Of a stretch of 35,368 bases of DNA, positions 1-6,813 are shown piece after piece. The stretch comes from Halomonas organivorans. Lineage in GTDB: Bacteria; Pseudomonadota; Gammaproteobacteria; Pseudomonadales; Halomonadaceae. The notes below the pieces were generated by a model. That model saw only the letters and a list, made by a program, of their open reading frames with translations, ran no database searches and was not told the origin of the DNA. The position numbers were made by a program, and so were the translations under genes. Position 1 is the stretch's first letter, and every line of letters begins with the position of its first letter. The stretch lies in the NCBI RefSeq assembly GCF_014192055.1, contig NZ_JACHXM010000034.1:1-35368 (forward strand), read 5' to 3'.

Positions 1-175
1 CTGCGCGCCCGCGGGCCGCCCGGGGCCCCCCCCCCCGGCCCGCCGCCCCCCGCACACCCCCCTGCGCTTCTTTTTCTCTCTTCGCCGGTTTCGTCTTCTT
101 CTACGGGGGGGTGCTGCGCGCCTTGGGCCCCCCCCCCCCGCCCCGGCCTCCCCCCCCCCCCGACCCACCTCTTAC
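1..175. other. C-rich low-complexity contig end, probably unreliable sequence
   Basis: Several runs of 6 to 12 consecutive C residues, plus short G runs, occupy this stretch. No protein of known type can be read in any frame, although the membrane subunits of a TRAP transporter begin right after it and their solute-binding subunit would be expected here. Nothing else in the window has this composition. The simplest reading is low-quality sequence or a mis-assembled contig end; a real C-rich intergenic region is less likely. Confidence 0.6.
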
Positions 176-186
176 CGGAGGTTCCC

Positions 187-702
187 TTGAACACCGCGGA
201 ACGAATCACCCATGCGGTCGACCTGTTCTGGAAGCTGTTGACCGCTGTCGTCATGACGGCCTTCGCCCTGATGTTGATCATCATGGCCATCCAGGTCATC
301 TCGCGCTATGCCCTCGGCGTGGCGGTCCCCTGGACCGATGAGGCCTCGCGCTACCTGTTCCTGGCGGAAATCTTCCTGGGTTCCGTGTTGGCACTGCGCT
401 ACCAGGAGCACATCCGCATCACCGTGGTGACCGATCTCCTGCCGTCTCCCCTGCGTCATGTGGCGACCGCCCTGGCGGACATCGTCTGCATGCTGGTGTT
501 GCTGATGCTGATCGTCGGGGCCTGGAACATGATGGAGCGCACCGCCGGCGTGATGGCCAGTACCTTCAACATGAGCTTTTCCTACATCTATCTGATCCAG
601 ATGATTTCCGCCCTGCTGATGATGGGCATCCTCCTCAGCGACCTGTACCTGCGAATCGTCGCCGCCCGTCTGCCCACCCGCAAACAACGTCGGAGTCACT
701 GA
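187..702 (+). CDS. TRAP transporter small permease (DctQ type)
   Basis: This is the small membrane subunit of a tripartite ATP-independent periplasmic transporter, which pairs with the large DctM subunit to import an organic acid or similar solute using an ion gradient. The 171-residue product has four hydrophobic segments, at roughly residues 15-40, 50-70, 90-115 and 130-155. It carries the DctQ-typical pattern of a conserved W-x-D/E-E segment (PWTDEASRY, residues 43-51) just after the first membrane span. The start is TTG at 187, preceded at 176-182 by CCGGAGG; no ATG upstream fits. It sits 2 nt before the large permease gene, so the two are surely co-transcribed. The substrate cannot be told from the permease. 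Confidence 0.85.
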   Translation: MNTAERITHAVDLFWKLLTAVVMTAFALMLIIMAIQVISRYALGVAVPWTDEASRYLFLAEIFLGSVLALRYQEHIRITVVTDLLPSPLRHVATALADIVCMLVLLMLIVGAWNMMERTAGVMASTFNMSFSYIYLIQMISALLMMGILLSDLYLRIVAARLPTRKQRRSH

Positions 703-704
703 CC

Positions 705-1997
705 ATGGAAGTGTTCGCCATCATGTTCATCGGCCTGATCGTCCTGCTGATGATCGGGGTACCCGTGGCCTTCGCCATGATCGCGTCCTCCGCCATGGTG
801 CTGGGCTATACGCGGGGCTTCGATGCCATTCCCCTGGAGATGATCTCCCAACGCACCCTCTACGGGGTCAACAGTTTCACCCTGCTGGCGATTCCAGCCT
901 TCCTCTTCATCGGCCGGCTGATGAACTCGGCGGGTATCTCGGATCGCGTCTTCGACGTCGCCCGCACCATGGTGGGGCACCTCAAGGGCGGGCTCGGCCA
1001 CGTCAACGTGGTGGCCAGCATGCTGTTCGCCGGCATGTCCGGTTCGGCGGTGGCCGATGCCGGTGGCCTCGGCGCGCTGGAGATCAAGGCCATGGAGGAC
1101 GACGGCTACCCGACCGGCTTCAGTGCCGCGGTGACCGCCAGTTCGGCCACCATCGGTCCGATCATCCCACCCAGCATCCCCGCGGTCATCTACGGCGCGC
1201 TGGCTAACGCCTCGATCGCCGCCATCTTCCTGGCTTCCATCATCCCCGGCCTGATCATGGGGTTGGGGCTGATGGTCATGGTGGCGATCATCTCCCATCG
1301 GCGCGGCTTTCCCACCCGGGCCAGGGCGCGTCTCGATGAGTTCCTGCGGGCCATCTCGCGGGGCCTGTTGCCGATGCTGACTCCGCTGATCATCATCGTG
1401 GGGATCCTATCGGGCGTCTTCACCCCCACCGAGGCCTCGGTCGTCGCGCTCCTCTACTGCATGATCATCTCGTTCCTGGTCTATCGCTCGATCACCTTCC
1501 GCGACTTCCTCGACATTCTTCGCGCCACGGCCATCGATACCGCCGCGCTGTTGTTCATCATCGCAGGCAGTGCTTTGTACAGCTGGGTGCTGGCGCGCTA
1601 TCAGGTCACCGCCCTGGTGGCGGACTTCCTGCTCGCCACCGTGACCGATCCACTGGCGCTGATGCTGCTGTTGGCCGGCTTCATCCTGCTGATCGGGTTG
1701 TTCATCGACTCGGTGCCGGCATTGTTCCTGCTGACGCCGCTGCTGGTACCGGTGGTGACCCAATACGGCATCGATCCCGTGCACTTCGGCGTGGTGATGA
1801 TCTTCACCCTGATGATCGGATTGATCACGCCCCCGGTGGGCACGGTGCTGTTCACCATCCAGAAGATCACCGGCATGTCGTTCGTGGGCCTGGTTCGGGA
1901 AACCATTCCCTTCTACATCCCACTGTTCGTGGTGTTGTTGATTATCACCTGTTTCCCGTCGATCGTCATGTTGCTGCCCAACCTGGTGCTCAACTGA
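705..1997 (+). CDS. TRAP transporter large permease (DctM type)
   Basis: This is the large, transport-catalysing membrane subunit of the TRAP system. At 430 residues it is the usual length for DctM, and it is hydrophobic throughout with about 12 predicted spans. Family signatures are visible: the N-terminal L-L-x-x-G-x-P-V-A-F segment (residues 14-23), the GMSGSAVADAGGLG loop (about residues 106-119), the IGPIIPPSIP stretch (about 149-158) and the late LITPPVGTVLF stretch. The start at 705 is 2 nt after the small permease stop. The solute-binding DctP protein is not seen and would lie upstream of the window. A downstream sugar-type SDR enzyme hints at a sugar acid or polyol-derived substrate, but this is only inference. 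Confidence 0.9.
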   Translation: MEVFAIMFIGLIVLLMIGVPVAFAMIASSAMVLGYTRGFDAIPLEMISQRTLYGVNSFTLLAIPAFLFIGRLMNSAGISDRVFDVARTMVGHLKGGLGHVNVVASMLFAGMSGSAVADAGGLGALEIKAMEDDGYPTGFSAAVTASSATIGPIIPPSIPAVIYGALANASIAAIFLASIIPGLIMGLGLMVMVAIISHRRGFPTRARARLDEFLRAISRGLLPMLTPLIIIVGILSGVFTPTEASVVALLYCMIISFLVYRSITFRDFLDILRATAIDTAALLFIIAGSALYSWVLARYQVTALVADFLLATVTDPLALMLLLAGFILLIGLFIDSVPALFLLTPLLVPVVTQYGIDPVHFGVVMIFTLMIGLITPPVGTVLFTIQKITGMSFVGLVRETIPFYIPLFVVLLIITCFPSIVMLLPNLVLN

Positions 1998-2040
1998 CGG
2001 TCGTCGACAACGACTTGCCAACAAGAAGGAGAGTTCAACC

Positions 2041-2994
2041 ATGTCCGTATTGATCACCGGCGGCCTCGGCCATGTCGGTTCTTGGGTCGCCTACCAGCTG
2101 GCCAAGCAAGGCAAGCGAGTCATCATCTGCGATATGGCCGCCAGCAACTTCGACCGTCTCGGGCTCGACTATCTGGAAGAGGTTCGCGACCAGTTGGTCC
2201 TCGAAAGCATCGACGTACTCGACTACCACAGCCTGTTCGAACTGATGCTGCGCTACCGTGATGATCTGGAAGGGGTGATCCATGGCGTCTCGGTGATTGC
2301 CGGCCCGAATTTCCAGACTCGTCCCTACAAGCACATCTCGATCAATGCCAGCGGTACCCTCAATGTACTCGAGACCTGCCGCATCCTGGGGATCAACAAA
2401 GTGGTCAACATGAGTTCCGGCGCCGTCTACGGTGACGCCGCGGGGCCCCAGCACGAGGCGATGCCTTACAAGGCGACCGATCTCTACGGCGCGACCAAGA
2501 TCGCCGGCGAGCTCTATGGCATGCAGTACACCGATACCTTCGGCATGGATGTGCGCAACGCCCGGCTGTTCTTCGTCTACGGCCCCGGCAAACGGCCGTC
2601 GCACATGCACCAGGTCTACCAGGCAATATTCGGCCCTTTAGAGGGGTTGGATAACATCCAGGCTCCAAACGGATCGGAGCAGGCCCTGGACTGGACCCAC
2701 GTCCATGATACGGCGGCCGGAATCGTGCAACTTTTCGAGAAGGACAGCGTTAGCCATCGCAACTTCAACATCTCCAGCGGGGTGACCGTGGAGCATCTGG
2801 AGATCGTCGAGCACGTCGCCGATCTCATCGGTAAGCGTGCCAACGTGCAACTCGGTCCTGGGCCGTTCGTGGTCCGCGGTGCCCCGCTGGATATCTCGCT
2901 GGCAAAGCAGGAGCTCGGCTTCTCTCCACGGTTTACCGACATTCGCGAGGGGCTTCGCGATTATTGGGAGTGGCTGAAGGATATTAGGGATTGA
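2041..2994 (+). CDS. NAD-dependent epimerase/dehydratase (extended SDR)
   Basis: This 317-residue protein belongs to the extended short-chain dehydrogenase/reductase family, which uses NAD(P) to oxidise, epimerise or dehydrate sugars and sugar acids. The nucleotide-binding glycine motif GGLGHVG is at residues 7-13. The catalytic residues are visible as S125/S126 in NMSSGAVYG and Y149-xxx-K153 in YGATK. A strong ribosome site (AAGAAGGAGA, 2023-2032) precedes the ATG. It follows the TRAP permease by 43 nt on the same strand and probably acts on the imported solute or a product of it. The exact substrate is unknown: D-erythronate- or uronate-type dehydrogenases and UDP-sugar epimerases are all SDR relatives, and none is convincingly matched by eye. 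Confidence 0.8.
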   Translation: MSVLITGGLGHVGSWVAYQLAKQGKRVIICDMAASNFDRLGLDYLEEVRDQLVLESIDVLDYHSLFELMLRYRDDLEGVIHGVSVIAGPNFQTRPYKHISINASGTLNVLETCRILGINKVVNMSSGAVYGDAAGPQHEAMPYKATDLYGATKIAGELYGMQYTDTFGMDVRNARLFFVYGPGKRPSHMHQVYQAIFGPLEGLDNIQAPNGSEQALDWTHVHDTAAGIVQLFEKDSVSHRNFNISSGVTVEHLEIVEHVADLIGKRANVQLGPGPFVVRGAPLDISLAKQELGFSPRFTDIREGLRDYWEWLKDIRD

Positions 2995-3239
2995 AAGCGC
3001 CTCCCCGCTGGATGGGCTGGAAAGAATGAGCTGTGAAGAATATCAATGAAGAGGCTCCTGCTCTTTGGAGTTCCTGCTCAGGATTCTATTGGTGATTTAA
3101 CAAAAGGGACATTGGGTCGCTAGCAGCGGCGATTGAAATAGTATGCCATGTGGTAAATGGCTGTATATCCGCTTCTGGCCGAAAGCGGCCTTACTAATTG
3201 GTCAGTGATTGTCGCCAAGCAGTTCTCACGAATCCAAGG
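2995..3239. other. Gene-free stretch with a short hairpin
   Basis: No credible reading frame is seen. The base composition turns AT-richer directly after the SDR gene. A hairpin with arms CCGCTT and AAGCGG and an 8-nt loop lies at 3169-3188. No T-run follows, so it is not a clear terminator. The stretch marks the left side of an accessory insert that runs to about 5130. Confidence 0.5.
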
Positions 3240-3371
3240 AACTGCACCGTCAGCGGTTCCAACGTCATGGGCCGCTGACGGAAGGCTGTGTGTGAAGCCT
3301 TAAAGCGTCTCTTCCAGCAGCATGGCGAGCCGCTTGTGATGCAGGTCGTCGGCGGCCGCGTCGTAGGAGGG
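3240..3371 (-). repeat. Left copy of a 132-bp direct repeat (3' end of dienelactone hydrolase gene)
   Basis: This segment is nearly identical, in the same orientation, to 5134-5264. It covers the hairpin downstream of the dienelactone hydrolase gene (here with arms at 3247-3256 and 3272-3281) and the last ~24 codons of that gene. The final codons differ only synonymously (CTG/CTT for Leu, TAG/TAA stop), so the copy was once under coding constraint. The two copies flank the AT-rich insert containing the AHSA1 and kinase-like genes. Confidence 0.8.
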
Positions 3372-3545
3372 TGTCGACGCCGGAGCTATAAGTCCGTAAA
3401 TCATCAAAACAGATTGTCCCCCTGACCCGCATGACCTTTCCTTGCTGGTGACCAACCCTGTAAGGGCCGCGCCATGCGCAGCGCGAAGGCGCCGGTCATG
3501 CAGGAGCCGACCACGCCGACCCTGCTGCCCGCGAACTCGGCCTCG
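3300..3545 (-). pseudogene. Broken second copy of the dienelactone hydrolase gene
   Basis: Two blocks match the intact minus-strand gene at 5193-5933. Block 1 (3300-3371) matches 5193-5264, the C-terminus and stop. Block 2 (3471-3545) matches 5521-5595, the part around the nucleophile. The 256 bp that lie between them in the intact gene are replaced by 99 unrelated bases, and nothing matches the N-terminal half. In block 2 the intact GYCMTG nucleophile motif reads GSCMTG: the cysteine is kept and the tyrosine is lost. The protein cannot be functional. This is either an old tandem duplicate that decayed or the relic of a second, related allele brought in with the insert. Confidence 0.8.
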
Positions 3546-3550
3546 GGACC

Positions 3551-3712
3551 CGCGACACCCGTCTCGGGCCGGAATACAGCAAGACCCTGAAGGAGCAGGG
3601 CGGCAAGCTCGAGGTGCTCTGCCTATATATCCATGAATCAGAGAGTAAAGAACGCTGGCTCTACGGTACTCAGCCCATCATAGACTACCTGAAGGGGCTG
3701 TTTGGCGAGTAG
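3551..3712 (+). pseudogene. C-terminal fragment of a glutaredoxin/GST-N-like protein
   Basis: Reading the frame that ends at TAG 3710-3712 gives about 53 codons. It includes RDTRLGPEYSKTLKEQGGKL and then ERWLYGTQPIIDYLKGLFGE. This resembles the second half of small bacterial glutaredoxin-like/GST N-terminal-domain proteins, which have the pattern GGGK-x-x-VPCLRI and RWLYES-x-x-IIDYL. The N-terminal half with the C-P-x-C active site is missing and runs directly into the dienelactone hydrolase debris. The conserved cis-proline of the VPC segment reads VLC. No start codon or ribosome site is visible. It is a gene remnant recognised from the pattern; homology has not been tested by search. Confidence 0.6.
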
Positions 3713-4019
3713 AGCGGCATCATCCTTCGTGAGCCGCGGCAGCTGGAGTCTCTATACTTGGCTCCGGTCCATGAAGATCGCACCATGCTAGATCATCAGC
3801 TAAATTAGTGGCAGGCTGAGTGTAGGGCCGTGTTAAGTTGACGGCACGTTAATTGGTGTTATGGTGTCTAGTTATTGTTAGTTTTTTAAATTCAGTGGGT
3901 TGGGCTATATGAGGTGAGCGATATAACACGGCTGAGTGTCCCGATGCGTTCAGTCGATAAACTAGGCGGTCGCCTATTGCCTATACAATACGAATCGTAC
4001 ACAACTTGGAGTTTTATGC
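3713..4019. other. AT-rich gene-free stretch upstream of the AHSA1 gene
   Basis: No reading frame is supported. The segment is markedly AT-richer than the rest of the window. It carries a GTTAAGT at 3832-3838 and the ribosome site GGAG (4008-4011) of the next gene. A TATACAAT at about 3982-3989 could be a -10 element, but no good -35 is seen at the right distance. Confidence 0.4.
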
Positions 4020-4463
4020 ATGACTGACGACAGAACACTACGTACTTCCAGGACGTTGCCTTTCTCTCCCGAGGAAATTTACGGGGCATTTGCTTCGCCT
4101 GAACTGCTGGCCACATGGTGGGGGCCTGAGGGTTTTTCAAATACTTTCGAAATTCATGAGTTCACGGAAGGGGGGCGCTGGAAGTTTGTCATGCACGCCC
4201 CAGACGGAAGTGACTACCAGAACGAGAGCAAGTTCGAAGTACTTGAGCCCAATTCTAAAATAGTCATCCTTCATGACTGCTCGCCAAATTTCCGACTCAC
4301 AGTTGAACTCACCGCTGAGGCCCGTGGAACGCATGTAACCTGGACTCAAGTGTTTGAAGATTCGAAGACTGCGCAGATGGTGAAAGAAAGGGCGGGTCCA
4401 GCAAATGAGCAAAATCTTGATCGGCTCAAACGCGTGCTTGAGCAGGAAGATAGTGCCATATAA
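4020..4463 (+). CDS. AHSA1/SRPBCC-domain protein
   Basis: The 147-residue product looks like a single SRPBCC (START-like, helix-grip) domain of the Aha1-C/AHSA1 family, small soluble proteins with a hydrophobic ligand cavity and mostly unknown roles. The signatures are the N-terminal PEEIYGAFASPELLATWWGP pattern (residues 18-36), GG-R-W-x-F at about residues 51-56 and a C-terminal helix of the N-x-D-R-L-K type. ATG 4020 is chosen because GGAG lies 8 nt upstream; an ATG at 4016 leads to a stop within four codons. Base composition is AT-richer than the chromosome around it. It lies inside the insert flanked by the dienelactone hydrolase repeats and is probably horizontally acquired. The ligand is unknown. 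Confidence 0.75.
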   Translation: MTDDRTLRTSRTLPFSPEEIYGAFASPELLATWWGPEGFSNTFEIHEFTEGGRWKFVMHAPDGSDYQNESKFEVLEPNSKIVILHDCSPNFRLTVELTAEARGTHVTWTQVFEDSKTAQMVKERAGPANEQNLDRLKRVLEQEDSAI

Positions 4464-4491
4464 AAAGCAGCATCAGTTTGTCCGGAATGTC

Positions 4492-4533
4492 ACGCTTCGC
4501 GTAACAGTTCGGCCGCTGCACATGGCGTTAGGT
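4492..4533 (+). other. Possible degenerate attC-like recombination site
   Basis: Between the AHSA1 stop and the next gene lie a small perfect hairpin (ACGC-TTC-GCGT, 4492-4502) and then GGC-GTTAGGT, whose GTTAGGT (4527-4533) fits the integron core GTTRRRY. The next ATG follows 7 nt later, as in cassette arrays. The partner RYYYAAC box upstream is not convincing, so this may be coincidence. Confidence 0.3.
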
Positions 4534-4540
4534 CTCTACG

Positions 4541-5059
4541 ATGCATGCTCTTATTACCGGCGCAGCAGGCTCCGGAATCAGCACACTCGGCAAGGCTCTC
4601 GCCAAGGATCTGAATGCCTCCTTCCTGGAGGCTGATGACGTCTATTGGCTAGAAACTGATCCGCCTTTCACGAAGAAAAGGCCTGTAGAGGAAAGGCGGA
4701 GGCTGATGATCGCGAGTCTGGAAAGCTATCCAGACGCAGTCGTCTCAGGGTCTGTGATGCAATGGGGCGAGGACATTGAGAATGCTTTCGATGTGGTGAT
4801 CTTTCTTTATGTGGAAGCGCATATCCGCTTGCAGAGGTTGCGGGAAAGAGAGATCCATCTTTTTGGCGCTGCAGATCCTGACTTCCTGGAATGGGCGGCA
4901 CAGTATGACCAAGGCACGGCGCCGGGACGAAGTCTCGCCAGGCATCGGGCATGGCTGGAAAATCGCTCATGTCGCGTCATAACGCTAGAAGGGGCTATGT
5001 CAGTGTCTGAGCAATTAGAAGTTTTAAGGCAAAACGGCCTGACTTACCGCTTCAGATGA
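4541..5059 (+). CDS. P-loop nucleotide/shikimate-kinase-like protein with atypical Walker A
   Basis: The 172-residue protein has the layout of small adenylate-kinase-like P-loop proteins. A phosphate-binding loop is at residues 7-15 (GAAGSGIST), an acidic D-D-V-Y-W segment at about 32-36 resembles the substrate-binding DD/DxD of these kinases, and an arginine-rich L-R-E-R-E lid-like helix sits at about 100-104. The usual Walker A lysine is replaced by isoleucine. Related small proteins with GSGTST loops are common, so the change does not prove inactivity. ATG 4541 is the first in frame; the ribosome site is weak (AGGT). It follows the AHSA1 gene by 77 nt in the same AT-rich insert. Substrate and pathway are unknown. 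Confidence 0.65.
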   Translation: MHALITGAAGSGISTLGKALAKDLNASFLEADDVYWLETDPPFTKKRPVEERRRLMIASLESYPDAVVSGSVMQWGEDIENAFDVVIFLYVEAHIRLQRLREREIHLFGAADPDFLEWAAQYDQGTAPGRSLARHRAWLENRSCRVITLEGAMSVSEQLEVLRQNGLTYRFR

Positions 5060-5061
5060 CC

Positions 5062-5111
5062 GTCCAATCCGCTGCCGCGCCTCGGCCGGCAATTGACCTT
5101 CGGCGTTAACC
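5062..5111 (+). other. Second possible attC-like site
   Basis: Directly after the kinase-like gene, GTCCAAT (5062-5068) is one base from the RYYYAAC box. GGC-GTTAACC (5102-5111) is one base from GTTRRRY, and G/C-rich self-complementary sequence lies between them. The 50-nt span is slightly shorter than known attC sites. It is evidence for a cassette-like arrangement only together with the site at 4492-4533. Confidence 0.25.
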
Positions 5112-5133
5112 ATCCATCAGGAGTGACTCCAGC

Positions 5134-5264
5134 AACTGCACCGTCAGCGGCCCCAACGCATGGGCCGCTGACGGAAGGCCATGCGTGAAGCCCTACAGCG
5201 TCTCTTCCAGCAGCATGGCGAGCCGCTTGTGATGCAGCTCGTCGGCGGCCGCGTCGTAGGAGGG
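5134..5264 (-). repeat. Right copy of the direct repeat flanking the insert
   Basis: This matches 3240-3371 over its whole length apart from scattered single-base changes and one 1-nt indel. It contains the terminator-like hairpin and the last ~24 codons of the intact dienelactone hydrolase gene. Confidence 0.8.
5141..5174 (-). terminator. Terminator-like hairpin after dienelactone hydrolase gene
   Basis: A perfect 13-bp stem (CCGTCAGCGGCCC at 5141-5153 with its complement at 5162-5174) encloses an 8-nt loop, 18 nt downstream of the minus-strand stop. No clear T-run follows on the minus strand, so its efficiency as an intrinsic terminator is uncertain. A degraded version (10-bp stem) is present in the left repeat. 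Confidence 0.6.
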
Positions 5265-5933
5265 GGCGTCCTTGGCGGTGAAGCCGTGGGCGGCGCCCTT
5301 GTAGAGCTCGGTGGCAAAGTGCACGCCGGCGGCGGCGAGTGCCTCGTCCATGCGGGCGATCTGCGCGGGCGGCAGCAGTTCGTCCTTGTCAGCGTGGCCG
5401 AAGTAGACGCGGGCCTGGATGGCGTCGACCACGTTCACCGGGCTTTCGGCGTCGTCGGCCTTGGCCAGGTTGGCGGAGTGGAAGCCGGCCGCAGCGGCGA
5501 TGCGCTCGGGATGTTCGGCCGCCATGCGCAGCGCGAAGGCGCCGGTCATGCAGTAGCCGACCACGCCGACCTTGCCGCTTGCGAACTCGGCTTCTCGGTC
5601 GAGGCAGTCCAGCAGGGCGTTGAAGTCGCGGGATTGCGCCTCGGGGGTGAGGTGGCCGGCATAGTCGACCAGCGTCGGGCGCACGTCGGGATCGCGGAAG
5701 GACTTGCCCTCGGGCACGATCTCGCCGGCGGCATCGCGGTAGTAGACGTTGGGCATCAACACGGCGTAGCCGTTGTCGGCGATCCGCTGGGCCTTCTCGT
5801 GGTAGCAGGGGCGCAGGCCGCCGATATCGGTGAACAGCACCACGGCCGGCAGCGGGCCATCGGCGTTCGCTGGCGTAAAGATATGAGCGTCGATGGTGCC
5901 GTCGGCGGCGGAAATGTCGATGGCGCGGGACAT
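5193..5933 (-). CDS. Dienelactone hydrolase family protein
   Basis: This 246-residue alpha/beta hydrolase belongs to the dienelactone hydrolase family, cytoplasmic enzymes that open lactones or hydrolyse esters. The triad is visible as the cysteine nucleophile C128 in GYCMTG, D182 in GHADKD and H216 in AAHGF. The length is typical (about 235-250). A good ribosome site (AGGAG) precedes the ATG at 5933. Nothing nearby belongs to an aromatic degradation pathway, so true dienelactone cleavage is unlikely and the natural ester is unknown. A broken copy lies about 2 kb to the left, and its 3' end forms the right border of the AT-rich insert. Confidence 0.88.
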   Translation of the reverse strand: MSRAIDISAADGTIDAHIFTPANADGPLPAVVLFTDIGGLRPCYHEKAQRIADNGYAVLMPNVYYRDAAGEIVPEGKSFRDPDVRPTLVDYAGHLTPEAQSRDFNALLDCLDREAEFASGKVGVVGYCMTGAFALRMAAEHPERIAAAAGFHSANLAKADDAESPVNVVDAIQARVYFGHADKDELLPPAQIARMDEALAAAGVHFATELYKGAAHGFTAKDAPSYDAAADELHHKRLAMLLEETL

Positions 5934-6108
5934 GGGGGCTCCTGAAAAACGATAGGATTAGCGTGGCAGAGCGGCTCTGCCCGGCGTAGATATGATGTGC
6001 TGCCGGGTGTGACACTCTCTACCATAACGAAGGATTGATCCTAAAGCCGCTTTGGCGATGCTTGCCGGGGACGAGCGGCACGTCCACGGCCTTGAACGGG
6101 AGATGGTG

Positions 6109-6450
6109 ATGACGGAGCAAGCGGCGTTTTACGTGCTGTATCGCTTCAAGGTGAAGCCGGGGATGGAGGGTATCTTCAAGGAAGGATGGCGTCGCATGAC
6201 GCAAGCCATTCGCGAGCAGCGAGGCGGCCTGGGCTCGCGCCTTCATCGGGCCGATGATGGCTGGTGGGTGGCCTATGCGAAGTGGCCGAATCGCCAAGCC
6301 TGGGCGTCGTCACAGCAGAGGTCCGAGTCCCCGGACCGTGATGCTGCCGCACTCATGGCGGAGGCCATCATGGAGCGGTTGCCGCCCATTCCTCTGGAGC
6401 CCGAGATCGATCTGATCGACCGGCGTGCGGGGAAAGACGGCACGCCTTAA
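6109..6450 (+). CDS. Antibiotic biosynthesis monooxygenase-like (ABM/dimeric alpha-beta barrel) protein
   Basis: The 113-residue product resembles single-domain dimeric alpha-beta barrel proteins of the ABM type. It opens with a beta strand (FYVLYRFKVKPG), followed by an amphipathic helix and a G-L-G-S-R-L-H-R strand, then a W-W-V-A-Y-A-x-W-P strand that fits the family. Several starts are possible. TTG 6052 and ATG 6103 are poorly placed, while ATG 6109 has GGGAG (6098-6102) at a proper 6-nt distance and gives the expected N-terminus just before the first strand. It is divergent from the dienelactone hydrolase gene and convergent with the next two genes. The function is unknown; such proteins range from heme or quinone oxygenases to simple ligand binders. 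Confidence 0.6.
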   Translation: MTEQAAFYVLYRFKVKPGMEGIFKEGWRRMTQAIREQRGGLGSRLHRADDGWWVAYAKWPNRQAWASSQQRSESPDRDAAALMAEAIMERLPPIPLEPEIDLIDRRAGKDGTP

Positions 6451-6467
6451 GGATCATGAATAGTGGG

Positions 6468-6788
6468 TCACTGCCCGCCTCCGATGATCAGCCGCAGTGC
6501 CTGAAGGCCGCCGAACTCGAGGCGGGTTTCCTCCGAGAACAGCGGGTGGCCGTGGAGGCTCAGGTCGACGGTGGCCGAGGCGCCCTGATAGCGCACGTCG
6601 GCGGTGATCTCGGCCTCGGTGCCCAGCGGCGCCAGCGGGCCGTAGCCGATGTCGTCCACTTCCACGACGCCGAGGCCGCTGTCAGCCAGCGCCTGGACGA
6701 CGTCGTTCTCCAGTGCCATGCCGTAGCTGACATAGAGCCCGCCGTAGGCGAGGCCGGCGATGACGATCAGTAAGAGAACACGTCCCAT
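6468..6788 (-). CDS. Small membrane-anchored protein of unknown function
   Basis: The 106-residue product begins with one hydrophobic segment (MGRVLLLIVIAGLAYGGLYV, residues 1-20), which should act as an uncleaved membrane anchor. It is followed by an 85-residue exported domain rich in beta-strand-like patterns. I do not recognise the family. ATG 6788 is chosen because GAGGAA lies 8 nt upstream and it is where the hydrophobic N-terminus begins; a longer reading to 6923 runs into the preceding gene and has no signal. It lies 25 nt after the gamma-glutamylcyclotransferase-like gene on the same strand, so the two probably share a transcript. Confidence 0.65.
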   Translation of the reverse strand: MGRVLLLIVIAGLAYGGLYVSYGMALENDVVQALADSGLGVVEVDDIGYGPLAPLGTEAEITADVRYQGASATVDLSLHGHPLFSEETRLEFGGLQALRLIIGGGQ

Positions 6789-6813
6789 CGAAGGTTTCCT
6801 CGTCGAGAGTGGG

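Noticed and set aside
111..341. Plus-strand open frame rich in Pro and Arg over the C-rich start
   Set aside because: Low-complexity translation of poly-C sequence that overlaps the real small permease gene in another frame.
3442..3636. Plus-strand 64-codon frame in the debris region
   Set aside because: It crosses the antisense hydrolase remnant and the glutaredoxin-like fragment in the wrong frame; no ribosome site and a biased Arg/Pro composition.
3832..3838. GTTAAGT as a possible attI or attC core upstream of the AHSA1 gene
   Set aside because: A seven-base match with no paired box or hairpin and almost 200 bp from the next gene; expected by chance.
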